Shown in pieces: positions 18,985-27,429 of a stretch of DNA of 64,000 bases. The position numbers and the translations under genes are program-made. The stretch comes from Eubacterium sp. GTDB taxonomy: Bacteria; Bacillota; Clostridia; Acetivibrionales; DSM-1351. Positions within the stretch are counted from its first letter, which is position 1, and each line of letters starts with the position of its first letter. The stretch is taken from contig JAQSXC010000003.1 in NCBI GenBank assembly GCA_029266335.1, positions 1 to 64,000 of the forward strand, written 5' to 3'. The notes below the pieces were generated by a model that searched no databases, had not been told where the DNA came from, and saw only the letters and a program-made list of their open reading frames with translations.

Positions 18985-20610
18985 ATGCATGCAAAAAAAC
19001 TGGTAAAATCATTTTGTTTGACGTTGGCACTTGTAACTGCACTTGCAACCGGATTGACCGGATGCGGCGGCAGCTCATCAAGTGAAGCTACGACTTCGGC
19101 GGCCTCAACAGCTGCGGCAGGCGAAACCACCGCTGCTCAATCAACAGAAGCGGCCGGGTCTAAAATTGATACCTCAAAAGAGGTTGAAATGATAGGGTAT
19201 TTGCTTGGCGACCGTCCCCAGGGAATGGACGCTGTTATGGAAAAGCTTAATGAAAAGCTAAAAAAAGATATAAATGCAACTATGACAATAAACTATATTG
19301 GTTGGGGAGACCTGCAATCCAAATATCCTCTTGTATTGGCTTCAGGTGAAAATGTAGACTGGATATTTACTGCCAACTGGGCATATTATGGACAGGAAGC
19401 AGCAAAGGGAGCCTTCTATGAACTGAATACCGACATGATTAAAACATATATGCCCAAGCATAATACTGCAACCAATGAAAGAGCATGGAAAGAAGCTTTA
19501 GTAAATGGTAAGGTATATATGGTTCCAACTTCAACACCTGATAAAAAAGTTAATGAATTTGCTATCAGAGAAGATTTGAGAAAGAAGTACAATGTTCCTG
19601 AAGTAAAGAGCTGGCTTGACATTGAACCATATCTTGAAGCTATAAAGAAGAACGAACCAGGTATGATTCCACTTAACATTGACAGTGCTATAGACATAGG
19701 AAGACCATTCTTCTATCAGTTGGCATCAACAACAAAGAGCTACTATGATCTGCTTGCTGCTACAAGCGGCGGATCGGGTATTGTTACCGATACTGATGAT
19801 GCAAACGGTGTACTGTATAAGATTACAGAGGAACCTGTAGTTAATGATTATAAAGCAACTGCAAAAGTTATTAAATCCTGGTATGACAAAGGATATATCA
19901 ACAGAAACGCATTTTCAAATAAAGTTAGAAGCAGGGACTCCTTTGAACAGGGTAAGTCAGCAGTAGCCTTTGGTAATACAATTGACATGCAGTCAACAAT
20001 AGACAAGGCAAAGGCGGCAGGCTGGGAAATTAAAGTAATGGCAGGACTCAGCACAAAAGGTACATATCCTGCAGACTCATATATTAACAACGGTTTCGCA
20101 GTGGCAGCAAAGTCAAAGAATCCTGAAAGAGTTCTTATGGCAATGGATTTAATAATGGAAGATCCTGATTACAATCAGCTGGCTTACTACGGAGTTGAAG
20201 GTGTAAACTATGTTGTAAAAGATGGAAAGATTGCTCTTCCTGACGGCGTAACAGCTGACAAAAACACTTATCCACCCGATGCTTCAGGCTTCTGGTTTAC
20301 AAATAAAGACTTACTTAAGCCGCAGGCTTCATGGAGTGATGAATATATCAGGTTGAGAGAAGATGCTAAGAAACAGGTTGCTCCATATGCATACTCAGCA
20401 TTTACTCCAAACACGGATAAAGTAAAGACTGAAGTTGCCAATCTGAATCAGGTCATAGTTCAGTATTTCAATCCTATAAACCTTGGTATGGTGAAAGATG
20501 TGGATGCTGCCTTCAAAACTCTTGATGACAAATTAAAAGCTGCAAACATTGACAAGCTGATGACTGAAATGAAAGCTCAGACAGATGCTTACAACGCAAG
20601 TATGAAATAA
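18985..20610 (+). CDS. Lipoprotein solute-binding protein of the sugar importer (copy 2)
   Basis: Close paralogue of the protein at 14962, 541 residues. The signal peptide ends in a lipobox (LTGC) and is followed by a Ser/Thr/Ala-rich linker (about residues 30-58) absent from copy 1, then the same binding domain. GGAGGA lies 8 bases before the ATG. It is the last gene of the permease operon and is followed by a terminator. Having one copy upstream with its own promoter and terminator, and one within the operon, suggests tandem duplication around the permeases, with different expression levels or ligand preference. The ligand is inferred to be a galactan oligosaccharide and is not proven. Confidence 0.92.
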   Translation: MHAKKLVKSFCLTLALVTALATGLTGCGGSSSSEATTSAASTAAAGETTAAQSTEAAGSKIDTSKEVEMIGYLLGDRPQGMDAVMEKLNEKLKKDINATMTINYIGWGDLQSKYPLVLASGENVDWIFTANWAYYGQEAAKGAFYELNTDMIKTYMPKHNTATNERAWKEALVNGKVYMVPTSTPDKKVNEFAIREDLRKKYNVPEVKSWLDIEPYLEAIKKNEPGMIPLNIDSAIDIGRPFFYQLASTTKSYYDLLAATSGGSGIVTDTDDANGVLYKITEEPVVNDYKATAKVIKSWYDKGYINRNAFSNKVRSRDSFEQGKSAVAFGNTIDMQSTIDKAKAAGWEIKVMAGLSTKGTYPADSYINNGFAVAAKSKNPERVLMAMDLIMEDPDYNQLAYYGVEGVNYVVKDGKIALPDGVTADKNTYPPDASGFWFTNKDLLKPQASWSDEYIRLREDAKKQVAPYAYSAFTPNTDKVKTEVANLNQVIVQYFNPINLGMVKDVDAAFKTLDDKLKAANIDKLMTEMKAQTDAYNASMK

Positions 20611-20635
20611 TTTTTTTAACTAGGTTGGAGCATAA

Positions 20636-20674
20636 CAGAGGGCTGTCTTTTGAAGACAGTCCTCTGTTTGTTTG
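20636..20674 (+). terminator. Terminator of the sugar-importer operon
   Basis: CAGAGG-CTGTCTT pairs with AAGACAG-CCTCTG around a TTG loop, and TTTGTTTG follows. Confidence 0.9.
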
Positions 20675-20736
20675 AAAAGGATGCTGTCGGTATGGGCGTA
20701 TATCACAGGCAGTTTTAATTAGTTCGGGTACTTATA

Positions 20737-20765
20737 TTGATAGTTGCCATAAAATCTGTTATATT
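20737..20765 (+). promoter_or_regulatory. Sigma-A-type promoter for the cobalamin-riboswitch leader of the btu operon
   Basis: TTGATA at 20737-20742 and TATATT at 20760-20765 are separated by 17 bases. It lies about 40 bases before the riboswitch. Confidence 0.6.
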
Positions 20766-20802
20766 CATAAGTACAATAAAATAGCAAATTAAGTGAACAA
20801 AT

Positions 20803-20945
20803 ATATTTTGTGTGAGGGAATCAGGTGAGAACCCTGAGCGATCCGGTCACTGTAAGCCAGGAGATATATTTTTATAAACCATTGCGTTGTAACGTGAGAA
20901 GGGGAAAATATATTGCTGATAGGTAAGTCAGGAAACCTGCTTAAT
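20803..20945 (+). promoter_or_regulatory. Cobalamin riboswitch controlling the corrinoid importer operon
   Basis: The expected conserved blocks appear in order: GGGAATCAGGTGAGAACCCT, GAGCGATCCGGTCACTGTAA, GCCAGGAGA, and the B12-box region AAGTCAGGAAACCTGC. AAACCTGC at 20933-20940 is complementary to GCAGGTTT at 21010-21017, just before the terminator hairpin, which offers a possible switching pair. The family senses adenosyl- or other cobalamins and lowers expression of the downstream genes when B12 is plentiful. It is 340 bases before btuF. Confidence 0.9.
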
Positions 20946-21023
20946 TTGGTCAATGAGGAATTTCCGAGTAAAGTATCCTTATAAGTAAACTTGCTGATTA
21001 TTTAATTACGCAGGTTTATTCGG

Positions 21024-21046
21024 GCCTGCTTTCAAGCAGGTTTTTT
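21024..21046 (+). terminator. Riboswitch-associated intrinsic terminator
   Basis: CCTGCT-TTCA-AGCAGG followed by TTTTTT lies 80 bases after the B12 box, in the position expected for ligand-controlled early termination. Confidence 0.85.
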
Positions 21047-21288
21047 ATTGTCCGGGGAAGTATAAATTTATTAATAAATCTTAAGGACTGGAAGTATTTA
21101 AAAAAAGCAATTATAGGAGATATGTTAAAAAACTTTTCCCGGACAATATAAAAAATTTGAATTTATGTGTGTGCCAGATTTTCCAGGGTACAACTATAGA
21201 ACCAAAACCATTACAGCTTGGAATTTCTTTCTGATTAAACCGGCACAACCGGTACTGTTTTATTGAATATAAAATAAGGAGTCAGAAA

Positions 21289-22419
21289 ATGAAAAGGAAA
21301 GTATTTTATGGAAAGATACTGGCAATTTTGCTGGTATTGGCAGTAGTTGCAGGGACAGGTGCATGTGGCAGAAGCGGGGTAACTTCACAGAATGAACAGA
21401 GAAAAGATGCTGAAAGCATCAAGCAGGAAAATCAGGCTGCAGGTTCCGCGGTTAATACGGGAGAAATAGCAGCGAATAAAGAACAAGCCGGAGTCAAAAC
21501 AAAATATCCCCTGACCATTACTACCTATGACGGGACCGGAAATGAAGTAACTACAACTTACAGCAAAGCACCGGATAAAGTTCTGGCAGTTTATCAGGGG
21601 TGTATTGAAACCATGCTGGCACTTGGCCTGGAAGATCATCTGGCAGCTACCGCCGGTCTGGATAACGAAGTGCCGGATACCATGAAGGCAGCATTTTCAA
21701 AAATCAAGTATTTGGATGAATTTACACCATCCAGGGAAACTGCAACCATGCTTGAGCCGGATATGATATTTTCCTGGGGTTCTCTTTTCAGTGAAAAGAA
21801 TCTGGGCAATGTCAACGATTGGATCAAAAAAGGGACCAATACATATATAAATACCAATACAAGGCCTAATCAGGATGGAAAAAAATATAACCGTACCCTG
21901 GAAAACGAATATACGGATATTCTGAATATCGGCAAAATATTTGATGTTCAGGATAAGGCGCAGAAAATAGTAGATGATATTCAGTCCGTTATTGATAAGA
22001 CAACAGCAGCAACTACCAACATGTCAGAAAAACCAACTGCTTTAATTCTGGAATCCTACGATAAAACATTTACTAATTACGGTGCAGCGACACTTGGTGG
22101 CGATATGCTTACAAAATTAGGAGGGAAACTGGCTAATCCGGATGGAAAGGAAATGGGTAAGGAGGATATTATAGCTCTGAATCCCGATGTTATTTTTGTA
22201 GTATATATGCCGTACTCTGGTGATGATCCTGTAAAGGTGAGACAGGAAAAATTGGATGAGATCTTAAAGGATAAGGCATATGCAAGTCTGGATGCAGTAA
22301 AGAATGATAAAGTTGTGCCTATTATGTTAAGTGAGATGTATGCCAGTGCCACCCGAACACAGGATGGTATTCTGACAATAGCAAAGGGATTATATCCGGA
22401 ATTGAATCTTGATAAATAG
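21289..22419 (+). CDS. btuF: Corrinoid/cobalamin-binding lipoprotein of an ABC importer
   Basis: Extracellular metal-chelate-type binding lipoprotein of the TroA/BtuF superfamily, 376 residues. The leader ends in GTGAC, so lipidation of that cysteine is expected. The mature part has the two-lobed pattern of cluster A-II binding proteins (KVLAVYQGCIETMLALGL near the start of lobe 1 and ALNPDVIFVVYMP in lobe 2). By sequence alone an iron-siderophore ligand would be possible. The upstream cobalamin riboswitch makes corrinoid the likely cargo, which is inference from context. AAGGAG precedes the ATG, and the permease gene starts 13 bases after the stop. Confidence 0.85.
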   Translation: MKRKVFYGKILAILLVLAVVAGTGACGRSGVTSQNEQRKDAESIKQENQAAGSAVNTGEIAANKEQAGVKTKYPLTITTYDGTGNEVTTTYSKAPDKVLAVYQGCIETMLALGLEDHLAATAGLDNEVPDTMKAAFSKIKYLDEFTPSRETATMLEPDMIFSWGSLFSEKNLGNVNDWIKKGTNTYINTNTRPNQDGKKYNRTLENEYTDILNIGKIFDVQDKAQKIVDDIQSVIDKTTAATTNMSEKPTALILESYDKTFTNYGAATLGGDMLTKLGGKLANPDGKEMGKEDIIALNPDVIFVVYMPYSGDDPVKVRQEKLDEILKDKAYASLDAVKNDKVVPIMLSEMYASATRTQDGILTIAKGLYPELNLDK

Positions 22420-22432
22420 AAGGTGCCGGCTT

Positions 22433-23515
22433 GTGAAGGATTATAAGAAAAAGAAATCAAATTTATGGAGTTCTTCAGCATGGCTTCTGATCATGGCAGG
22501 ATTGCTGGCAATAATGGTATTTTCTGTTTTGGCGGCAGTTACCTTTGGTAATGCGGATATAACAATAAAAGAAGTATATGGCGTTATAGGCTCCGAATTG
22601 TTCCAGCATGATTCTATGTCCGGATATTCCGAAGGAGCTGTTCATGATGTGGTGTGGCTGATCCGTTTGCCAAGGGTCCTGCTTGCTCTGGCTATTGGAA
22701 TGGGATTATCCGTCTGCGGTGTAGTAATGCAGGCAATTGTAAAAAATCCCTTGGCTGATCCCTATGTACTGGGTATTTCTTCGGGGGCATCCTTAGGAGC
22801 GACACTGGCTATCATGCTCGGCGTCGGTACATTATTCGGGAGTAATTCCGTTGGAATTATGGCCTTTATTGGTGCAATGCTTGCTTCGTTTGCAGTGGTA
22901 GCTCTTGCCAATGCAGGGGGACGTGCCAATTCAGCAAAATTGATACTGACCGGTCTGGCCATCAGTTCAGTCTGCTCTGCTTTTGCCAGTTTTACCTTAT
23001 TTATTGCAAATGACAGGAATGCCTTAGGAGAAGTAACTTATTGGACCATGGGAAGTCTGTCGGGGGCCAGGTGGGAAAATGTAGCGGTAATCCTTCCGGT
23101 ACTTGTTGCAGGAACCTTGATTTTCTGGACACAGTTCCGCAATTTGAATTTGATGCTGTTGGGAGATGAGACCTCAATAACTCTGGGCACTGATCTCCAT
23201 AAAATCCGTATCATATATCTGATTCTGGTTTCTGTTATGGTCGGATGTGCTGTATATGCGTCCGGGGTAATAGGATTTGTAGGTCTGATTATTCCTCATA
23301 TAACCAGAATGATTGTTGGAACAGATCACAGAAAAACCTTACCGCTGAGTGCGTTGCTGGGAGCTGTCTTTTTAATCTGGGCAGATGTGGCAAGCAGGAT
23401 CATTCTGGAACATTCCGAAATGCCAATAGGTATACTTGTAGCCATAATAGGGTCCCCCTGCTTTATATATCTGCTGACCCGGAGAGCTTATGGAAGGGAA
23501 GGCGGAAAGTCATGA
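22433..23515 (+). CDS. btuC: Corrinoid ABC importer permease, FecCD/BtuC family
   Basis: Multi-pass permease of the BtuC/FecCD family, 360 residues, with about ten hydrophobic segments. Family motifs include RLPRVLLALAIGMGLSVCGV near the N-terminus and IGFVGLIIPHITRMIVGTDHR before the C-terminal helices. The track begins at a TTG at 22409 that overlaps btuF. AAGGTG at 22420-22425, 7 bases before the GTG at 22433, supports that GTG as the real start (MKDYKKKKSN). The stop overlaps the ATPase start by 4 bases. Confidence 0.92.
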   Translation: MKDYKKKKSNLWSSSAWLLIMAGLLAIMVFSVLAAVTFGNADITIKEVYGVIGSELFQHDSMSGYSEGAVHDVVWLIRLPRVLLALAIGMGLSVCGVVMQAIVKNPLADPYVLGISSGASLGATLAIMLGVGTLFGSNSVGIMAFIGAMLASFAVVALANAGGRANSAKLILTGLAISSVCSAFASFTLFIANDRNALGEVTYWTMGSLSGARWENVAVILPVLVAGTLIFWTQFRNLNLMLLGDETSITLGTDLHKIRIIYLILVSVMVGCAVYASGVIGFVGLIIPHITRMIVGTDHRKTLPLSALLGAVFLIWADVASRIILEHSEMPIGILVAIIGSPCFIYLLTRRAYGREGGKS

Positions 23516-24267
23516 AAATCACTGCTGAAAATATTGATTTGTATTATGGTTCCAATAAAATCTTAAAAGAAATTTCAATAGATTGCAGCACAAAAGAATC
23601 AGTGGGCATTATTGGACCCAATGGCAGCGGTAAATCCACACTTTTAAAATGCATTTACCGGGTTTTAAAACCCCAGGCCGGGGCAGTATATCTGGACGGT
23701 CAGGAACTGTATTCCATGGGAGTAAAGTCTTCGGCAAGGAAAATGGCCGTTGTTGCACAGCATAATTATTATAATTTTGACTTTACAGTACTGGAAGTTG
23801 TTTTAATGGGCAGGGCACCTCATAAAAAGGCATTGGAACGTGACCATGCAGGAGATTGCCGGATAGCTGTGGAGGCCTTGGAGAAGGTTGATATGGAGGG
23901 CTTTGCCAACCGTTCATTTTCCACCTTGTCAGGAGGAGAACAGCAGAGAGTAATACTGGCACGTGCTCTGGCACAGCAAACGCCCTGCCTTGTTATGGAT
24001 GAACCAACCAACCATCTTGATATCACCCACCAGCTTCAGATACTGAAAATTGTGAAAAACCTTGAGATAACAGTAGTATCTGCAATCCATGATTTGAATA
24101 TAGCAGCTGCATACTGTGATAAATTATATGTTTTAAAAGAGGGCTGTGTGGTTGGCTGCGGTAAACCGGAACAAATTCTTACTACGGAATTTATACGTGA
24201 GATTTATGGAGTGGATACCGAAATTGTATATGACAGCAAGGGCAGTATGCATTTTTTATTTATATAA
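23512..24267 (+). CDS. btuD: Corrinoid ABC importer ATPase
   Basis: ATP-binding subunit of the importer, 251 residues, FepC/BtuD type. It has Walker A GPNGSGKST, Q-loop VVAQHNYYNF, signature LSGGEQQRVILARAL, Walker B CLVMDEPTNHLD and H-loop VSAIHDLN. The long ORF in the track starting at 23245 is an out-of-frame run over the permease gene. The real start is the ATG at 23512, which overlaps the permease stop (ATGA). Genes btuF, btuC and btuD form one riboswitch-controlled operon. Confidence 0.93.
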   Translation: MKITAENIDLYYGSNKILKEISIDCSTKESVGIIGPNGSGKSTLLKCIYRVLKPQAGAVYLDGQELYSMGVKSSARKMAVVAQHNYYNFDFTVLEVVLMGRAPHKKALERDHAGDCRIAVEALEKVDMEGFANRSFSTLSGGEQQRVILARALAQQTPCLVMDEPTNHLDITHQLQILKIVKNLEITVVSAIHDLNIAAAYCDKLYVLKEGCVVGCGKPEQILTTEFIREIYGVDTEIVYDSKGSMHFLFI

Positions 24268-24274
24268 ATAATTT

Positions 24275-24380
24275 TGGAGGAACTTTGGAAGGGTTTTCAT
24301 TGGCGTATAGGAATTTCAATACTTTTAACATGGCTGAAAGTATTGAAATAACTGAAACGCGTATGGCCAATTAACCTCCT
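24275..24380 (+). other. Nested inverted-repeat element, possible structured RNA
   Basis: Three layers of inverted repeats share one centre: GGAGG/CCTCC outside, ATTGGC/GCCAAT (24299-24304 and 24366-24371) in the middle, and a perfect 12-bp TTTCAATACTTT/AAAGTATTGAAA (24314-24325 and 24337-24348) inside. It begins just after the btuD stop. It has no long T-run, so it is not a classic terminator. No known family was recognised. Confidence 0.55.
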
Positions 24381-24424
24381 TTATTCGCCTTATCGCGGAT
24401 TAGGAGTGGAAAATTTCATCAATT

Positions 24425-24443
24425 TTTGTGGCTGCTATGCGGC
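24425..24443 (+). repeat. 19-nt leader element shared with cbiX
   Basis: TTTGTGGCTGCTATGCGGC is identical to 51006-51024 upstream of cbiX. Both lie just before a GGAGGTTAAT ribosome site. The core GCTGC-TAT-GCGGC can form a small hairpin. It contains an in-frame GTG that gives a spurious MAAMR extension in both track ORFs. Confidence 0.7.
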
Positions 24444-24457
24444 TCATGGAGGTTAAT

Positions 24458-24817
24458 ATGAAAAAAATCGGAATATTACATTGTATTCATGCCAACGAAG
24501 TGTGCACCGGAGCAGGTTGCTTTAGTGCATTTACCAATAAAACAGACTATTTCCGGATTTATAAGGATGAGGAAGTTACTTTATCAGCATTTTTCAGCTG
24601 CAATGGGTGCAGTAAAGAGCGGCCGCAATCTCCAATGGAAGATGCCGGTATCTTGGAAAAGCTGGATAGGCTGGTTGAAGAAAAAATCGGTACGGTTCAT
24701 GTGGGAATGTGCTGTAATGTAACAGCAGGGTATGAATGCCCACGGATTTCAGAGATTAAAACGTTGCTTCAAATGAGAGGAATAAATGTTTTATATGGAA
24801 CACACAGGGATAAATAA
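24458..24817 (+). CDS. CGGC-domain putative metal-binding protein
   Basis: Small cytoplasmic protein, 119 residues, of the CGGC-domain family, thought to bind metal through conserved cysteines. Here the named motif reads FFSCNGCSKERPQ. Other cysteines are in LHCIHANEVCTGAGCF, VGMCCNVTAGYECP, and the protein ends with the family-like GTHRDK. The start is the ATG at 24458, 5 bases after GGAGG. The MAAMR extension in the track comes from the shared leader element and lacks a ribosome site. It lies downstream of btuFCD and shares a leader with cbiX, a cobaltochelatase, which hints at a role in cobalt or corrinoid handling. That role is inference. Confidence 0.78.
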   Translation: MKKIGILHCIHANEVCTGAGCFSAFTNKTDYFRIYKDEEVTLSAFFSCNGCSKERPQSPMEDAGILEKLDRLVEEKIGTVHVGMCCNVTAGYECPRISEIKTLLQMRGINVLYGTHRDK

Positions 24818-24854
24818 TTTGCAGCATCAGTAAACTTTCTTGTTCAGTTATTAA

Positions 24855-24902
24855 AATATCGTCAAAGGTCAAAAGTATCTGGCCTCTGACGATATTTTTT
24901 TA
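24855..24902 (+). terminator. Terminator after the CGGC-domain gene
   Basis: AATATCGTCA pairs with TGACGATATT across a 22-nt loop, with a T-run at the end. It closes the corrinoid-uptake block. The 170 bases beyond it, up to the GH35 gene, are A+T-rich with no clear promoter recognised. Confidence 0.88.
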
Positions 24903-25071
24903 TTATATATCAAAGGAGTTTCATATATTTATACAGGCTAATATGTTTCTATAGAAAGAACCAGGGCTGTTGGGATAGAATAAGATTAGAAATAAGTTTA
25001 ATATATCTATCTGTTGTAAATAAAGGACATATATTAATTTATACAGCCTGTACGTTATAAGGAGATGCAGC

Positions 25072-27405
25072 ATGGGAACCTATACAGTAAACATAAATAA
25101 CAAACAAAAGGATATTTACAGAGGACATCTTAAAATGGGAGGAACAAGTCCAAGAGGAGAGAAACTCAGTTTCACAAATTATTATGCTGAAAAAAACGGC
25201 AAGCCCTTTTTTGGTATATGCGGAGAATTCCATTATTCCAGATGCTCATATTTGTACTGGGAGAAGGAAATCCGCAAAATAAAGGCTTGTGGTGTAAATA
25301 TAGTATCTACCTATGTTTTCTGGAACCACCATGAAGAGGAGGAAGGGATATTTACCTGGGAAGGGGACAAAAACCTCCGTTATTTCGTTGATTTATGTGC
25401 AAAGAATGATATCTATGTTATTTTGCGTATCGGACCTTTCTGCCACGGTGAAGTCAAAAACGGAGGCATACCGGACTGGCTCTACGGAAGGCCTTTTGCC
25501 ATCAGATCCAACTCTCCCGAATATCTTTCCTTCACAAAAAGATTTTACAATGAAATCGGAAGACAGGTGGAAGGCCAGATGTTTAAAGACAACGGGCCAG
25601 TAATAGGTATACAGCTTGAAAATGAGCATATGCATGCATCACCGCCCTGGGAGTTCATGGTGATGAAGGAATACGAATGGCTTGAAACAGGCAGGGATGG
25701 TGCTGAACATATAAAAGCACTGAGAAGACTTGCTGTTGAGGCAGGTATGGAGGTACCCATATATACCTGTACAGGTTGGGGAGGAGCTTCCTTTCTGGAG
25801 GGTGAGACTCTCCCGCTATACGGGGGCTACTCCTTCTGCCCCTGGGTGGTAAATGAAGGGGTGGAGCATGCTCCTACCAACGAATATCTCATTCAGAACT
25901 TCCATGATAATAATTTTGAATGCGTTGAATATAAGCCACCTTTTCCTCCGGAAGAATATCCTTATGCATGTTGTGAGCTGGGAGCCGGAATGGCCTGCTG
26001 GTATAAGTACAGATTTGTAGTGGAGCCTGAAAGTGTTGAAGCATCAACCATAGTTAAAATTGCCGGAGGCTGCAACTTTATCGGATATTATATGTTCCAT
26101 GACGGCTCAAATCCGGTGGGAAAGCATGGTTATTTAAATGAACGGGTAGTGCCTAAAATATCCTACAATTTTCAGGCTCCTTTAGGTGAATACGGGCAAA
26201 TAAGGCAATCCTACAAATTGCTGAAGCCAATCTTTTACTTTCTGGAGGATTATCAGGAATTTCTATGCCCCATGGGAACCGTTGTACCTGATGAAGTCAG
26301 AGCAATTACTCCTTCAGATAACACTTCACTGAGGTATGCCGTTCGTCAGAATAACGGTTCGGGTTTTGTTTTCCTGGTCAATTATCAGGATCATTTTGAA
26401 ATGAAGGACATGAAGGATATAAGCTTACAGATCAGGCTCCCGAAGGAACATATAGCCATACCTGGACAGGGAAGGGGTATAACCCTTAAAAAAAATGTTT
26501 CGGCCATATTACCTTTCAATATGGCAATTGGAGTAAGCAAGCTTAAATATTCCACGACTCAATATATAACCAGTATATCTGATGGGGGAGTCAAAACATA
26601 TTTCTTTTTTGCTGTAGAGGGTATGGAGAGCGAGTATTGCTTCTCTTCCGAGCAACTGGCAGATATCAGAGTAACAGGTGGAATTGTTAATGAGGCAGGA
26701 GAGCAGTTGGAGGTATTCGTTAAGCCGGGGCTGGACTCAGTTATTACTCTCACTGCCCCGGACGGAACTGAGACCAGATTATGTACACTTACTAGACAGC
26801 AGGCGCTGGGTTTCTGGAAATTCAATATCTGGGGACAGGATAGAGTTATTGTTTCCAACGCAGATATACTTGCAGGAGAAGGCCGGCTAGAGGCCGGGAT
26901 CTGCGGAATCCAAAAGGTGGAGTTACATATGTACCCTCCTTTGGGTAAGGAGCTTACAAGCGACAGGGCAAAATTAAAAAGCTCAATGACAGGGATTTTT
27001 GAAACAATAGAGTTTTCAGCTCCTCAGAAGAATGTAGCTCTTCAGGTGTCGGAGTTTGAAACAGGGAACTGTTCCATCACCTTTCCGGAGGATATGTATT
27101 CAAATGCAGAAGATGTGATGCTGCAAATAGAATACTGCGGAAACGTGGGAAGCGCTTTTGTAAATGGGAAGCTGATAAGCGATAACTTCTGCAACGGTCA
27201 GGTCTGGGAAATAGGACTCGGGAGAATACGTCCGAAGGTTCAGGAACAGGGTATGTATATTCACATCATACCATATAAGAAGGACAGTGACGTATTATTT
27301 GATCCGGACATAAATTTTGTAAATGAAAATCAGAGTGACAGTATATGCAAAATTAATTCCATAAAAGCTGTGCCTCTGTTCAAAATAAACATATTTAAAG
27401 CTTGA
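25072..27405 (+). CDS. GH35 beta-galactosidase, cytoplasmic (paralogue 2)
   Basis: Second GH35 enzyme, 777 residues, homologous along its length to the protein at 8728. It has family motifs STYVFWNHHEEEEG, LRIGPFCHGEVKNG and IGIQLENEHMH. E185 is the expected acid/base and E302 in CCELGAG the likely nucleophile (by family pattern). The nearby KIAGGCNFIGYYMF block is also kept in the paralogue. There is no signal peptide. AAGGAGAT lies about 8 bases before the ATG. It is followed after 24 bases by the cytoplasmic GH53 gene, so the two form an operon that would cut galactan oligosaccharides internally (GH53) and from the end (GH35). Confidence 0.9.
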   Translation: MGTYTVNINNKQKDIYRGHLKMGGTSPRGEKLSFTNYYAEKNGKPFFGICGEFHYSRCSYLYWEKEIRKIKACGVNIVSTYVFWNHHEEEEGIFTWEGDKNLRYFVDLCAKNDIYVILRIGPFCHGEVKNGGIPDWLYGRPFAIRSNSPEYLSFTKRFYNEIGRQVEGQMFKDNGPVIGIQLENEHMHASPPWEFMVMKEYEWLETGRDGAEHIKALRRLAVEAGMEVPIYTCTGWGGASFLEGETLPLYGGYSFCPWVVNEGVEHAPTNEYLIQNFHDNNFECVEYKPPFPPEEYPYACCELGAGMACWYKYRFVVEPESVEASTIVKIAGGCNFIGYYMFHDGSNPVGKHGYLNERVVPKISYNFQAPLGEYGQIRQSYKLLKPIFYFLEDYQEFLCPMGTVVPDEVRAITPSDNTSLRYAVRQNNGSGFVFLVNYQDHFEMKDMKDISLQIRLPKEHIAIPGQGRGITLKKNVSAILPFNMAIGVSKLKYSTTQYITSISDGGVKTYFFFAVEGMESEYCFSSEQLADIRVTGGIVNEAGEQLEVFVKPGLDSVITLTAPDGTETRLCTLTRQQALGFWKFNIWGQDRVIVSNADILAGEGRLEAGICGIQKVELHMYPPLGKELTSDRAKLKSSMTGIFETIEFSAPQKNVALQVSEFETGNCSITFPEDMYSNAEDVMLQIEYCGNVGSAFVNGKLISDNFCNGQVWEIGLGRIRPKVQEQGMYIHIIPYKKDSDVLFDPDINFVNENQSDSICKINSIKAVPLFKINIFKA

Positions 27406-27429
27406 TCGGAGCAAAATGGGAGGATAAAA

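Noticed and set aside
23245-23511. First 89 residues of the 340-residue ORF covering btuD
   Set aside because: This part overlaps btuC out of frame; the ATPase domain begins at ATG 23512 with an ATGA overlap.
24428-24457. N-terminal MAAMR extension of the CGGC protein (and of CbiX at 51009)
   Set aside because: The extension comes from the shared 19-nt leader element, starts with GTG and lacks a ribosome site; the downstream ATG has GGAGG.
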